Source of the DNA: Nocardioides sp.
GTDB lineage: Bacteria > Actinomycetota > Actinomycetes > Propionibacteriales > Nocardioidaceae
NCBI GenBank assembly: GCA_026786275.1
Contig: JAJAYJ010000172.1
Coordinates: 1 to 43,377 of the forward strand
Direction of reading: 5' to 3'
Length of the DNA: 43,377 bases
Part shown: one piece after another, positions 15,165 through 22,234 of the stretch
Numbering within the stretch: position 1 is the first letter of the stretch
Layout of the letters: every line of letters begins with the position of its first letter
Position numbers and translations under genes: made by a program
Notes under the pieces: model-generated
Databases searched by the model: none
Told to the model about the DNA's origin: nothing
The model's input: the letters and a program-made list of their open reading frames with translations, nothing else

Positions 15165-15926
15165 TCAGACGTGGCCGCTGAGCTGCGCCATCCGGCGCTC
15201 GAGCGCGGCCAGGTAGGCGTCGCGACGCGCGGCCGAGAGCGCGGACAGGCTCTCGAGGTGGCTGCAGGCGGGCAGCACGTCGATCGACAGCTTCGCCGCA
15301 CCGGCCAGGGCCCGCAGCTCGTCGAGGCGGTCCCCGAACGGCGTACCGCTGCCGGGGGAGTAGGACCGCACCACCTCGTCCACGTCGTCGGCGTACAGGT
15401 CGACCTTGGTGACCACGACGACCAGCCACGTGGGGTGCGCGCGACGCACCGCCATCGAGGCGATCCGGTGCGCGGTGACGGTCCAGTCGTCCAGCTCGCG
15501 GGCCAGCTGCTCCTCGCGGGAGACCGGGGCCGCTCCGGTCGTCCCGGCGGCCCGGCGACCGGTGGCGTGGCCGTTGGCGACCACGTGGAGCACGCCGTCG
15601 ACCGGGTCGTCGTGGAAGACCTGGTCGAGCGCCCCCAGCCGGGTGGCGGCGTTCTCACCGGGCACGACCCGGAAGCGGAACCCGGTCAGCCGGCGGCCGC
15701 GGCGCACGCGCCGCTCCAGCACCGCCGAGCCGGACGGGTCGGCGGGTCGCGGTGCGTCGTCGGGGGTCGGCCGACCGCAGAGGTGGTCGACAAGCTCGGA
15801 CTTGCCGGCGCCGGTCATCCCGGTCACCGCGACTGTGGGGTAGCGGCGCTGGAGGGCGCCGGTGACCCGGTCACGACCCCGGCTCAGGGCCTGGGGTAGG
15901 TCGCGGGCACGGAAGGTCGAGGGCAC
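15165..15926 (-). CDS. GTPase-domain protein
   Basis: 253 residues. P-loop GMTGAGKSELVDHLCG near residue 30, with a GTPase-like TKVD (guanine-specificity box, TKxD form) after WLVVVV near residue 165. The middle segment around HVVANGHATG lies near where a switch region would be. There are no membrane helices. The GTG at 15926 sits 7 nt after a TAGGCT hexamer and no Shine-Dalgarno is seen, so the transcript is probably leaderless. It lies upstream of the P-loop protein and exporter on the same strand, separated by 100 bp, and may belong to the same process. The specific role is unknown. Confidence 0.75.
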   Translation of the reverse strand: MPSTFRARDLPQALSRGRDRVTGALQRRYPTVAVTGMTGAGKSELVDHLCGRPTPDDAPRPADPSGSAVLERRVRRGRRLTGFRFRVVPGENAATRLGALDQVFHDDPVDGVLHVVANGHATGRRAAGTTGAAPVSREEQLARELDDWTVTAHRIASMAVRRAHPTWLVVVVTKVDLYADDVDEVVRSYSPGSGTPFGDRLDELRALAGAAKLSIDVLPACSHLESLSALSAARRDAYLAALERRMAQLSGHV

Positions 15927-15933
15927 GGGGGTC

Positions 15934-15939
15934 AGCCTA
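15934..15939 (-). promoter_or_regulatory. -10 hexamer TAGGCT, leaderless GTPase gene
   Basis: The minus strand reads TAGGCT, then 7 nt, then the GTG start. This is the same arrangement as at several other genes in the window. Confidence 0.5.
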
Positions 15940-15981
15940 GGGGTGTGACGACGAGGGTCGGGCGACCACCAGACTGCCCTG

Positions 15982-16821
15982 GTGCCTGAGCTGCCCGAGG
16001 TCGAGTCCGCACGCGCCGTGATCGAGCGCTCCGCGCTGGAGCGGGTGATCGCGGGGGTCGACGACGCGGACACCTACGAGTGCCGGCCGCATGCCCCGGG
16101 GGAGATCCGCGACGCGCTCCTCGGCCGTCGGCTGACCGCGGCACGCCGACGCGGCAAGCTGATGTGGTGCGAGACCTCGGGCACCGCCGGCTCGCGGGAA
16201 CCGGGACCGCTGCTGGGCCTGCACCTGGGCATGAGCGGGCGGATCCTGGTGACCGACCCCACCGAGAGCGCCGAGGACGAGGGCGGTGACTACGTGGGCG
16301 GCGGGCCGGGCGGCGGGCCGGGCCGGGGGGCTCGCAAGCCGGAGTGGTACCGGTTCACGATCGACTTCGAGGACGGCGGCTCGCTGCGGCTCTTCGACAA
16401 GCGTCGCCTGGGTCGGGTCCGGCTCGATCCCGACGTGGACGCCCTGGGCCCCGACGCCGGCGAGATCGGGCGCGACGACTTCCGGGCCCGCGTGGGTCGA
16501 GGCACCGCCCCGCTCAAGGCCCGGCTGCTCGACCAGGCCACCCTGGCCGGGGTCGGCAACCTGCTGGCCGACGAGGTGCTCTGGCAGAGCCGTCTCAGCC
16601 CGCAGCGTCCCGCCGGTGAGCTGTCGACCGCGGAGCTGGACGCGCTGCGCCGCGAGCTGCGCCAGGGCATCCGACACGCCATCCGGCACGGTGGGGTGCA
16701 CACCGGAGAGGTGATGCCCTACCGCCGCTCCGGCGCCCGGTGCCCCCGGTGTGACGCCGAGATGCGGCGCGCCACGGTGGGTGGCCGGACCACCTGGTGG
16801 TGCCCGCAGGAGCAGACCTGA
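15982..16821 (+). CDS. Fpg/Nei family DNA glycosylase-AP lyase, atypical zinc finger
   Basis: 279 residues from GTG. After Met removal the N-terminus is PELPEVE, which supplies the catalytic Pro nucleophile and Glu of Fpg. LHLGMSGRI, FDKRRLGRV and the helix-two-turn-helix GVGNLLADEVLW are intact. The C-terminal finger reads CPRC...WWCPQEQT: three of the four zinc Cys are present but the last is replaced, so metal binding may be altered. A Gly-rich insertion (GGGPGGGPGRGARKP) lies between the LGMSGR strand and FTIDFEDG. The enzyme removes oxidised bases such as 8-oxoguanine or formamidopyrimidines. Whether it is Fpg or Nei is not decided by sequence alone. Confidence 0.88.
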   Translation: MPELPEVESARAVIERSALERVIAGVDDADTYECRPHAPGEIRDALLGRRLTAARRRGKLMWCETSGTAGSREPGPLLGLHLGMSGRILVTDPTESAEDEGGDYVGGGPGGGPGRGARKPEWYRFTIDFEDGGSLRLFDKRRLGRVRLDPDVDALGPDAGEIGRDDFRARVGRGTAPLKARLLDQATLAGVGNLLADEVLWQSRLSPQRPAGELSTAELDALRRELRQGIRHAIRHGGVHTGEVMPYRRSGARCPRCDAEMRRATVGGRTTWWCPQEQT

Positions 16822-16838
16822 CGTGGCGCGGGTGGCGA

Positions 16839-16869
16839 TTGGTGCACCGTCGCGCGGATGGGCTAACGT
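16839..16869 (+). promoter_or_regulatory. Candidate tRNA-Asp promoter
   Basis: TTGGTG and TAACGT lie 19 bp apart, the second ending 38 bp before the tRNA. The -10 is good; the spacing is long. Confidence 0.35.
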
Positions 16870-16907
16870 ATGCATCGCTCCCAGAGTGTGTGTCACGAGT
16901 GAGCGAT

Positions 16908-16984
16908 GGCCCCGTAGCGCAGTTGGTTAGCGCGCCGCCCTGTCACGGCGGAGGCCGCGGGTTCGAGTCCCGTCGGGGTCGCCA
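16908..16984 (+). tRNA. tRNA-Asp (anticodon GTC), CCA encoded
   Basis: Cloverleaf with acceptor GGCCCCG/CGGGGTC (one G-T), D-arm AGCGCAGTTGGTTAGCGC, anticodon loop CTGTCAC (GTC) and T-arm GGTTCGAGTCC. The discriminator G is followed by an encoded CCA. Confidence 0.96.
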
Positions 16985-16990
16985 CCGACA

Positions 16991-17020
16991 CAGGCCGGTT
17001 CCTTCCGAGGAGCCGGCCTG
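16991..17020. terminator. Hairpin terminator between tRNA-Asp and the sortase gene
   Basis: CAGGCCGGTTCCT pairs with AGGAGCCGGCCTG over 13 positions with one G-T, closing the loop TCCG. It begins 7 nt after the tRNA and serves the convergent sortase gene as well. Confidence 0.8.
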
Positions 17021-17040
17021 CGGCCATCTCCGGGGCCCAC

Positions 17041-17688
17041 TCAGGCGCGCGGCTCGACGTCGACCGGGGTGCCGAACGCGATGCTGCGGTCGTCGGTGCG
17101 GAACAGCTCCGGGCACGTCGTCAGGGTGATCAGGTGCGGCTGCGAGCCCAGCGCCGGCGTCACACCGCCGGCCGCCGGGTTGACCGGCCGGTCGGTGAGC
17201 ATCCAGGTCTGGGTGAACGGCACGGTCAGGTCGGTGCCGCCGGTGGTCTGGGCGTAGGTGTCCTTCGCCTCCCGCGTCTGCACCACGATCTCGTCGCCGA
17301 CCTGGAGCGAGGGCAGGTCCTGGAGCGGTTCACCGTGGGTGGCCCGGTGCGCCGCCAGCGCGTCGTTGCCGGGCTGGCCCGGCCCGGCGGTGCCCTCGAA
17401 GTGGCCGTAGCCTGCGGCGAGCGCGTCGTCGGAGACGCCCTCCAGCACCGGCACCTCGTACGCCGCGCCGAACGCCGGGATGCGCACGACCGCCCTGGTC
17501 ACGCCGTGCTCGGTGCGGGCCTGCTCCGCGCCGGACTGCCACTGCTGCTCGAGCTCGGAGACGACCTGGTCCTGCTGGCGGTGGCTGACCCAGGTGGTGC
17601 CCCCGGTGGTGCCCCAGTACTGCCAGCCCACCCAGCCCAGCACGGCGGTCCCGACCGCGACCAGCAGCAGGCCGAGCATCACCGACAC
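17041..17688 (-). CDS. Class E sortase
   Basis: 215 residues. The N-terminal membrane anchor is LGLLLVAVGTAVLGWVGWQYW, with the catalytic domain outside the cell. The active-site His is in ALAAHRATHG, the nucleophile Cys in the TLTTC motif and the Arg in DDRSIAFGTP. Class E sortases attach LAXTG-type proteins to peptidoglycan in high-GC actinobacteria, often as housekeeping enzymes. The GTG at 17688 is used, with an ATG three codons inside. A cytoplasmic Arg-rich extension is encoded in frame upstream but has no start codon. No sortase substrate gene is adjacent. Confidence 0.9.
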   Translation of the reverse strand: MSVMLGLLLVAVGTAVLGWVGWQYWGTTGGTTWVSHRQQDQVVSELEQQWQSGAEQARTEHGVTRAVVRIPAFGAAYEVPVLEGVSDDALAAGYGHFEGTAGPGQPGNDALAAHRATHGEPLQDLPSLQVGDEIVVQTREAKDTYAQTTGGTDLTVPFTQTWMLTDRPVNPAAGGVTPALGSQPHLITLTTCPELFRTDDRSIAFGTPVDVEPRA

Positions 17689-17827
17689 CCGGCCGCCGCG
17701 CGTGCGCGCGGGTCGCCGGGCAGGCGCCCCCAGCGAGACGTCGCCCAGGGTGGTCGCGCTGCGTCGTCACGCGTCCACGGTAGATGCCCGACCTCGCACC
17801 GACAGGTCCTTCGGGGAGACTGGGGGT

Positions 17828-18184
17828 GTGCCGATCGAGATGGACGACGAACGCTTCGACGCCCTGGTGGACCGCGCCCTCGACGAGATCCCTGAGGAGC
17901 TGGCGTCCCTGGTGCGCAACGTCGTGGTGCTGGTGCAGGCCGAGCCGCCGCCCGAGGAGCCCGACGACCTGCTCGGGCTCTACGACGGGGTGGCGCTGAC
18001 CGAGCGCGACAGCACGATGCTGCCCGGGCTGCCCGACCGGATCCTCGTCTTCCGGGGCCCGCTGCTCGACTTCTGCGACACCGAGGAGCAGCTCACCGAC
18101 GAGGTCCGGATCACCGTGGTGCACGAGATTGCCCACCACTTCGGCATCGACGACGACCGGCTGCACCAGCTCGGCTACGCCTGA
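17828..18184 (+). CDS. Small zincin-type metallopeptidase
   Basis: 118 residues from GTG (alternative ATG at 17840). The C-terminal VVHEIAHHFGIDDDRLHQLGY carries the HExxH zinc site with a downstream Asp, the signature of the minimal metallopeptidase family PF06262 common in actinobacteria. FRGPLLDFCDTEEQL is another family landmark. There is no signal peptide, so it is cytoplasmic. The substrate is unknown and proteolytic activity is not established for most members. Confidence 0.85.
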   Translation: MPIEMDDERFDALVDRALDEIPEELASLVRNVVVLVQAEPPPEEPDDLLGLYDGVALTERDSTMLPGLPDRILVFRGPLLDFCDTEEQLTDEVRITVVHEIAHHFGIDDDRLHQLGYA

Positions 18185-18190
18185 GCGACC

Positions 18191-18529
18191 TCAGACCAGG
18201 ACGGCGCCGAGCGCGAACCCTGCGGCACAGGCGGCCAGGGCGCAGACCAGGGTCGCCACGACGTACGACGACCCCAGGAGCGGTCCGTGCTCGTGGGCCT
18301 GCACCGCGAACGACGAGTACGTCGTGAAGCCGCCGCAGAACCCGACCCCCAGCAGGAGCAGGGCGTCCGGGCCGACGGCCAGGCCCGAGAGCAGGCCGAG
18401 GACGAACGAGCCGGACACGTTAGCGAGCCAGGTGCCGAGTGGGACGTCGGGCCGGTCGACGTACGTCGCCAGCGCGAAGCGGAGCATCGCACCGATCCCG
18501 GCGCCCAGGCCCACCAGCAGGGGGCTCAC
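18191..18529 (-). CDS. crcB: CrcB/Fluc fluoride channel subunit (second of pair)
   Basis: 112 residues, four membrane helices. GAGIGAMLRFALATYV, TWLANVSGSFVLGLLSG and GFCGGFTTYSSFAVQA carry the conserved Asn, the Gly-rich break and the Phe-box threonines of Fluc channels, which export fluoride down its gradient. GTG start overlaps the stop of the first crcB (GTGA). Two unequal copies in tandem indicate a heterodimeric dual-topology channel, as in other Gram-positives. This copy has the more canonical TTYSSF motif. Confidence 0.93.
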   Translation of the reverse strand: MSPLLVGLGAGIGAMLRFALATYVDRPDVPLGTWLANVSGSFVLGLLSGLAVGPDALLLLGVGFCGGFTTYSSFAVQAHEHGPLLGSSYVVATLVCALAACAAGFALGAVLV

Positions 18530-18939
18530 CGGTCCCCGGCCCCGGTGCCGGCCTGGGCCTGCTGGGCCGCGGCGCAGAGCCGTGAGGCCACCGCGACCGC
18601 GACCAGGCTGGCGGCCAGGGTGCCCAGGAGGCAGAGCGCCGCGGTCGCGGTGTCGCCTGCGTCCAGCAGTGACCGGGTCTGCTCCGAGACGGCCGAGAGG
18701 GTCGTGAACCCGCCCAGGACACCCGGGCCCAGGCCCACCGCGAGCGTCCGGCTACGGCGTACGGCGGGCGCGGCGGGCAGCAGCGCGAGCAGGAACGAGC
18801 CGACGACGTTGATCGAGAACGTGGTGGCCGCGAAGCCCGCACCATCGGCGACCAGCTCGCTGCAGGCCCACCGCAGCACCCCGCCGACGGCTCCGCCAAC
18901 GGCCACCGCGGCGAACAACCGCGGCGTGATCGCACTCAC
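18526..18939 (-). CDS. crcB: CrcB/Fluc fluoride channel subunit (first of pair)
   Basis: 137 residues. GGAVGGVLRWACSELV, TTFSINVVGSFLLALLP and GVLGGFTTLSAVSEQT identify CrcB. The last motif reads FTTLSAV rather than FTTYSSF, so the Phe-box differs from its partner and would give an asymmetric pore. The C-terminus adds an Ala/Gln-rich tail. GTG start overlaps the stop of the ATPase gene upstream (GTGA). No fluoride riboswitch is visible before the operon. Confidence 0.9.
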   Translation of the reverse strand: MSAITPRLFAAVAVGGAVGGVLRWACSELVADGAGFAATTFSINVVGSFLLALLPAAPAVRRSRTLAVGLGPGVLGGFTTLSAVSEQTRSLLDAGDTATAALCLLGTLAASLVAVAVASRLCAAAQQAQAGTGAGDR

Positions 18940-19931
18940 GAGACGACGCTACGCCGCCCGGTGTGGACCTCGGTCCAGGGGATCGGCTGCCCACCCGCGC
19001 CCTGGCGGACGAACTCGCCGAGCAACCACCGTTGGAACCGGCGTTGCTCGGGGGACCGGGCCAGCGACAGCAGGCGCTCCTCGCGGCAGAACTCGTCGGC
19101 CAGGTCGAGCAGTTCGATGAAGCGGGACAGGGACTGGGTGGCCGCGCGCCCCATCGAGACCTCCAGGTCCATGTCCGAGCGGCCCTCGGCCGTGGCCTGC
19201 TCGACCTGCTCGGTGCCGATCACCTCGCGCAGGTGGCGCTCCAGCGAGCCGAACAGGTCGGAGAGGTCTGCGGCCAGGGGGTAGGCGGACTCGTGCGCGA
19301 GGGCCAGCAGCCGGACCTCGCGGCGCAGCTCGCGCAGGTGCCAGTGGAAGGTCGAGTAGGCCTTGATCGGGACGCCGAGCACGTGCACCGTGATCGGGTC
19401 CGCGACCGGGGCGACGCGGCGCGAGGCCGGGTCCGGCTCACCGGTGACCGCGCCCTCGACCCCGATGTCTTCGGCGAACGAGGAGGCCGGGACGAACCAG
19501 ACGACCTTGCCGTCGGGCTCGAGGTCGGCGCCCCAGGCGGTCGACGCCCGGGCCACGATGCTCAACCCGCGCCCGAAGGTGAGCAGCGTCTCGTCGAGGT
19601 CGTCCTGGAGCCCGTCGAGATCGGGATGCGCCACCACCGACAGCACCGGGGCGTCGGGTGAGGAGTCGCGGACCTCGATGCGCGGGTGCTCCTGGGTGCC
19701 GCGCAGCCGCAGCTCGATCGGCGCGGCGCCGTGCAGGAGCGCGTTGGTGACCAGCTCGGAGACGCCGAGCTGGGCGCACTCCAGGATCTCGACCCGACCG
19801 ATCCCACGGCAGACGTCGCCGACCCAGCGGCGGGCGTCCTGCACACCGCGGGGACCTGGCCCCAGGGCCAGGACGGGCCGGTCGAACGGCACAGCGGCTA
19901 CTCCTGGGGCGGTCGGGTGGGTGCGAGACAT
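18936..19931 (-). CDS. Anti-sigma-factor-type ATP-binding protein (HATPase) with C-terminal helical domain
   Basis: 331 residues from the ATG at 19931. The N-terminal part (about 15-145) is an RsbW/SpoIIAB-like GHKL ATPase: LGVSELVTNALLHG (N box), LRLRG, VEVRD-like IEVRDSSPDAP and FGRGLSIV (G box). Such domains bind and sometimes phosphorylate anti-anti-sigma factors. The C-terminal half (FHWHLRELRREVRLLALAHE onwards) is helical, rich in Arg and Glu, and of unknown fold. It is translationally coupled (GTGA) to the two crcB genes, an uncommon association. Its target is unknown. Confidence 0.82.
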   Translation of the reverse strand: MSRTHPTAPGVAAVPFDRPVLALGPGPRGVQDARRWVGDVCRGIGRVEILECAQLGVSELVTNALLHGAAPIELRLRGTQEHPRIEVRDSSPDAPVLSVVAHPDLDGLQDDLDETLLTFGRGLSIVARASTAWGADLEPDGKVVWFVPASSFAEDIGVEGAVTGEPDPASRRVAPVADPITVHVLGVPIKAYSTFHWHLRELRREVRLLALAHESAYPLAADLSDLFGSLERHLREVIGTEQVEQATAEGRSDMDLEVSMGRAATQSLSRFIELLDLADEFCREERLLSLARSPEQRRFQRWLLGEFVRQGAGGQPIPWTEVHTGRRSVVS

Positions 19932-19939
19932 TGTTCCGC
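19929..19939 (-). promoter_or_regulatory. GCGGAACAATG element, minus-strand copy
   Basis: Read outward on the minus strand, GCGGAACAATG ends with the ATG of the ATPase gene. The same 11 bases point the opposite way at 20058-20068, making a perfect inverted repeat 118 bp apart across the divergent intergenic region. Confidence 0.45.
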
Positions 19940-20057
19940 ACGTTCCTACCCACGGTCGCGGACGAACAAACGTGGCCCGATCAACCTCGAGTGTGGCAGC
20001 GATGCCGGGGTGTGACGCACCAGACGTGGTACCGGGTGGTGGACGGTGACCACGGGC

Positions 20058-20068
20058 GCGGAACAATG
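20058..20068 (+). promoter_or_regulatory. GCGGAACAATG element, plus-strand copy
   Basis: Perfect inverted copy of 19929-19939, oriented towards ndh and ending 56 bp before its ATG. GGAAC-type cores occur in some ECF sigma -35 elements, so it could be a promoter part shared by both transcripts. Confidence 0.4.
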
Positions 20069-20124
20069 CAGGAGTGGGCCCGCGTCTTGCGGTTCCCGGC
20101 GAGCGAGGTCGGAAGGACGGCACC

Positions 20125-21651
20125 ATGACCGACGACAACACCGAGGGCACCATGCAGGCTCCCCGTCACCGGGTGGTGGTCATCGGGTCGGGCTTCGGCG
20201 GGCTGTTCGGCACCAAGGCGCTGCGCCGCGCCGACGTGGACGTGACGATGGTGGCCAAGACCACCCACCACCTCTTCCAGCCGCTGCTCTACCAGGTCGC
20301 GACCGGGATCCTCTCCGAGGGCGAGATCGCGCCCCCGACCCGCGAGATCCTGCGCTCGCAGAAGAACGCACAGGTCCTGCTGGGCAACGTCACCGACATC
20401 GACCTGGGCCGCCGCACGGTCACCTCGCAGGTGCTCGGCCGGGAGTCGGTCGTGCCCTACGACTCGCTGATCGTGGCCGCGGGCGCCGGCCAGTCCTACT
20501 TCGGCAACGACCACTTCTCCGAGTTCGCCCCCGGCATGAAGAGCATCGACGACGCGCTGGAGCTGCGGGGCCGGATCTTCGGGGCCTTCGAGATGGCCGA
20601 GCTCGGCGCCCGGCGGGGTGAGAACGTCGACCACCTGCTGGCCTTCGTGGTCGTCGGAGCCGGGCCGACGGGGGTGGAGATGGCCGGCCAGATCGCCGAG
20701 CTCGCCCAGCGCACCCTGCGCCGGGACTTCCGGGCCATCAACACCCGCAGCGCCCGGGTGGTCCTCGTCGACGCCGCAGCGCAGGTGCTGCCGCCGTTCG
20801 GGGCCAAGCTGGGGGCCAGCACCAAGAAGGAGCTCGAGAAGCTCGGGGTGGAGGTCATCCTCGGCGCGATGGTCACCGACGTCGACGAGCGCGGTCTCAC
20901 CATGCAGCACAAGGACGGCCGCAGCGAGCGGCTGGAGGCCGTCACCAAGATCTGGGCCGCCGGTGTGCAGGCCAGCAGCCTGACCCAGACCCTGGCCGCG
21001 CAGTCCGGCGCCCCGCTCGACCGAGCCGGTCGGATCGGCGTCAATCCCGACCTCACGCTGCCGGGCCACCCCGACGTCTTCGTGGTCGGCGACATGATCG
21101 CGCTGGACAACCTGCCCGGCGTCGCCCAGGTCGCGATCCAGAGCTCGCGCTACGCCGCCAAGGAGATCCGCGGCCGGATCGAGGGCAAGCCCGCCCAGGA
21201 GCCCTTCCACTACTTCGACAAGGGCTCGATGGCCACCATCAGCCGTTTCCGGGCGGTCGCCATGGTCGGCAAGCTCCGGCTCACCGGCATCATCGCCTGG
21301 CTGATGTGGCTGGCCGTGCACCTCTTCTACATCACCGGCTTCAAGAACCGCATCACCGCGGTGCTGCACTGGTTCGTCTCGTTCCTGGGTCGCGGGCGCT
21401 CCGAGCGCACCTCGACCGAGCAGCAGATCTTCGCCCGCTCCGCGCTGGCCCGGCTGCGCGGCGGCACCAACGACCTGGTCTCCGCCCCCGGCCTCTACGA
21501 CGCCGCGCACGACCTGGCGCGCCGGGCCGAGCTCGAGGAGCAGGCGCACCACGACCTGGCGCGCCGGGCCGAGCTCGAGAAGCAGGCGCTCGAGGAGGCC
21601 CGGCTGACCGACGAGGGCGCCCGTGGGGTCAAGGAGACCAGCAGGGCCTGA
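20125..21651 (+). CDS. ndh: Type II NADH:quinone oxidoreductase
   Basis: 508 residues. The FAD-binding GSGFGGLFGTKAL lies near residue 20 and the NADH-binding VVVGAGPTGVEMAGQIAEL near 175. VFVVGDM is the second FAD motif and AIQSSRYAAKEI lines the quinone site. A hydrophobic segment near residue 395 (LTGIIAWLMWLAVHLFYITG) anchors it at the membrane. It oxidises NADH and reduces menaquinone without pumping protons, in parallel with the nuo complex encoded later. ATG 20125 has GGAAGGA upstream; the earlier in-frame start at 20074 lacks one. The C-terminus has a 14-residue tandem repeat. Confidence 0.95.
   Translation: MTDDNTEGTMQAPRHRVVVIGSGFGGLFGTKALRRADVDVTMVAKTTHHLFQPLLYQVATGILSEGEIAPPTREILRSQKNAQVLLGNVTDIDLGRRTVTSQVLGRESVVPYDSLIVAAGAGQSYFGNDHFSEFAPGMKSIDDALELRGRIFGAFEMAELGARRGENVDHLLAFVVVGAGPTGVEMAGQIAELAQRTLRRDFRAINTRSARVVLVDAAAQVLPPFGAKLGASTKKELEKLGVEVILGAMVTDVDERGLTMQHKDGRSERLEAVTKIWAAGVQASSLTQTLAAQSGAPLDRAGRIGVNPDLTLPGHPDVFVVGDMIALDNLPGVAQVAIQSSRYAAKEIRGRIEGKPAQEPFHYFDKGSMATISRFRAVAMVGKLRLTGIIAWLMWLAVHLFYITGFKNRITAVLHWFVSFLGRGRSERTSTEQQIFARSALARLRGGTNDLVSAPGLYDAAHDLARRAELEEQAHHDLARRAELEKQALEEARLTDEGARGVKETSRA
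21508..21591 (+). repeat. 42-bp tandem duplication at the ndh 3' end
   Basis: Two copies (21508-21549 and 21550-21591), differing at only two positions, encode HDLARRAELEEQAH and HDLARRAELEKQAL. This makes a charged helical, possibly coiled-coil, tail beyond the conserved Ndh fold. Confidence 0.85.
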
Positions 21652-21694
21652 ATCCCGGTGGTGGGCGGCCCGCCGTCCTGCTTGGCTGGTCCGC

Positions 21695-22219
21695 ATGACT
21701 GCGCTGACCCCGCCCGATCCGGCCCGGCACGACGAGCTGGCCGCGATGCTGACGGAGTACGCCGACGACTTCCCGCACGGTTCAGGCCTGTGGAACGTGC
21801 CCCAGCGGCTGCGGGCCGACCGGGATGCCCAGGCGATGCGGTCCTTCGCGCGGCTGCTGCAGCACCTGGCGGACCCCGCGACGACCTACCTGGACGACAC
21901 CGTGCCGTCCTGGTACTTCTGGCTGGTCGACGAGGCCGGGGAGCTGGTCGGGTTCCTGGCCTTCCGGCACCGGCTGAACCCGTGGCTGTGGGAGCAGGGT
22001 GGTCACGTCGGCTACTCGGTGCGCCCGGCACGGCGACGCGAGGGGCACGCCCGCCGGGCGCTGGGGCTTGCGGTACGCCGGGCCCCGGAGCTCGGGATCG
22101 ACCGGGTCCTGGTGACCTGCGACGACGACAACCTGGCCTCCGCGGGCACCATCGAGGCGAACGCCGGGGTGCTGCAGGACGTCCGGGCGGGCATGCGGCG
22201 CTACTGGATCACGCCGTGA
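21695..22219 (+). CDS. GNAT family N-acetyltransferase
   Basis: 174 residues. The central fold contains WYFWLVDEAGELVGFLAFRH, then GGHVGYSVRPARRREGHARRALGLAV, which is the acetyl-CoA-binding R/Q-x-x-G-x-G/A region of GNAT enzymes. VLVTCDDDNLASAGTIEANAG matches the substrate-side Asn motif. It is related to YjhP-type uncharacterised acetyltransferases; the acceptor is unknown. It stands alone after ndh and converges with the next gene. Confidence 0.85.
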   Translation: MTALTPPDPARHDELAAMLTEYADDFPHGSGLWNVPQRLRADRDAQAMRSFARLLQHLADPATTYLDDTVPSWYFWLVDEAGELVGFLAFRHRLNPWLWEQGGHVGYSVRPARRREGHARRALGLAVRRAPELGIDRVLVTCDDDNLASAGTIEANAGVLQDVRAGMRRYWITP

Positions 22220-22234
22220 CGCGGGTGGCGTGGC

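Noticed and set aside
19932-20124. Fluoride riboswitch ahead of the ATPase-crcB operon
   Set aside because: No match to the conserved riboswitch core could be found by eye on the minus strand.
19981-21696. 571-residue minus-strand ORF
   Set aside because: Antisense shadow of ndh.
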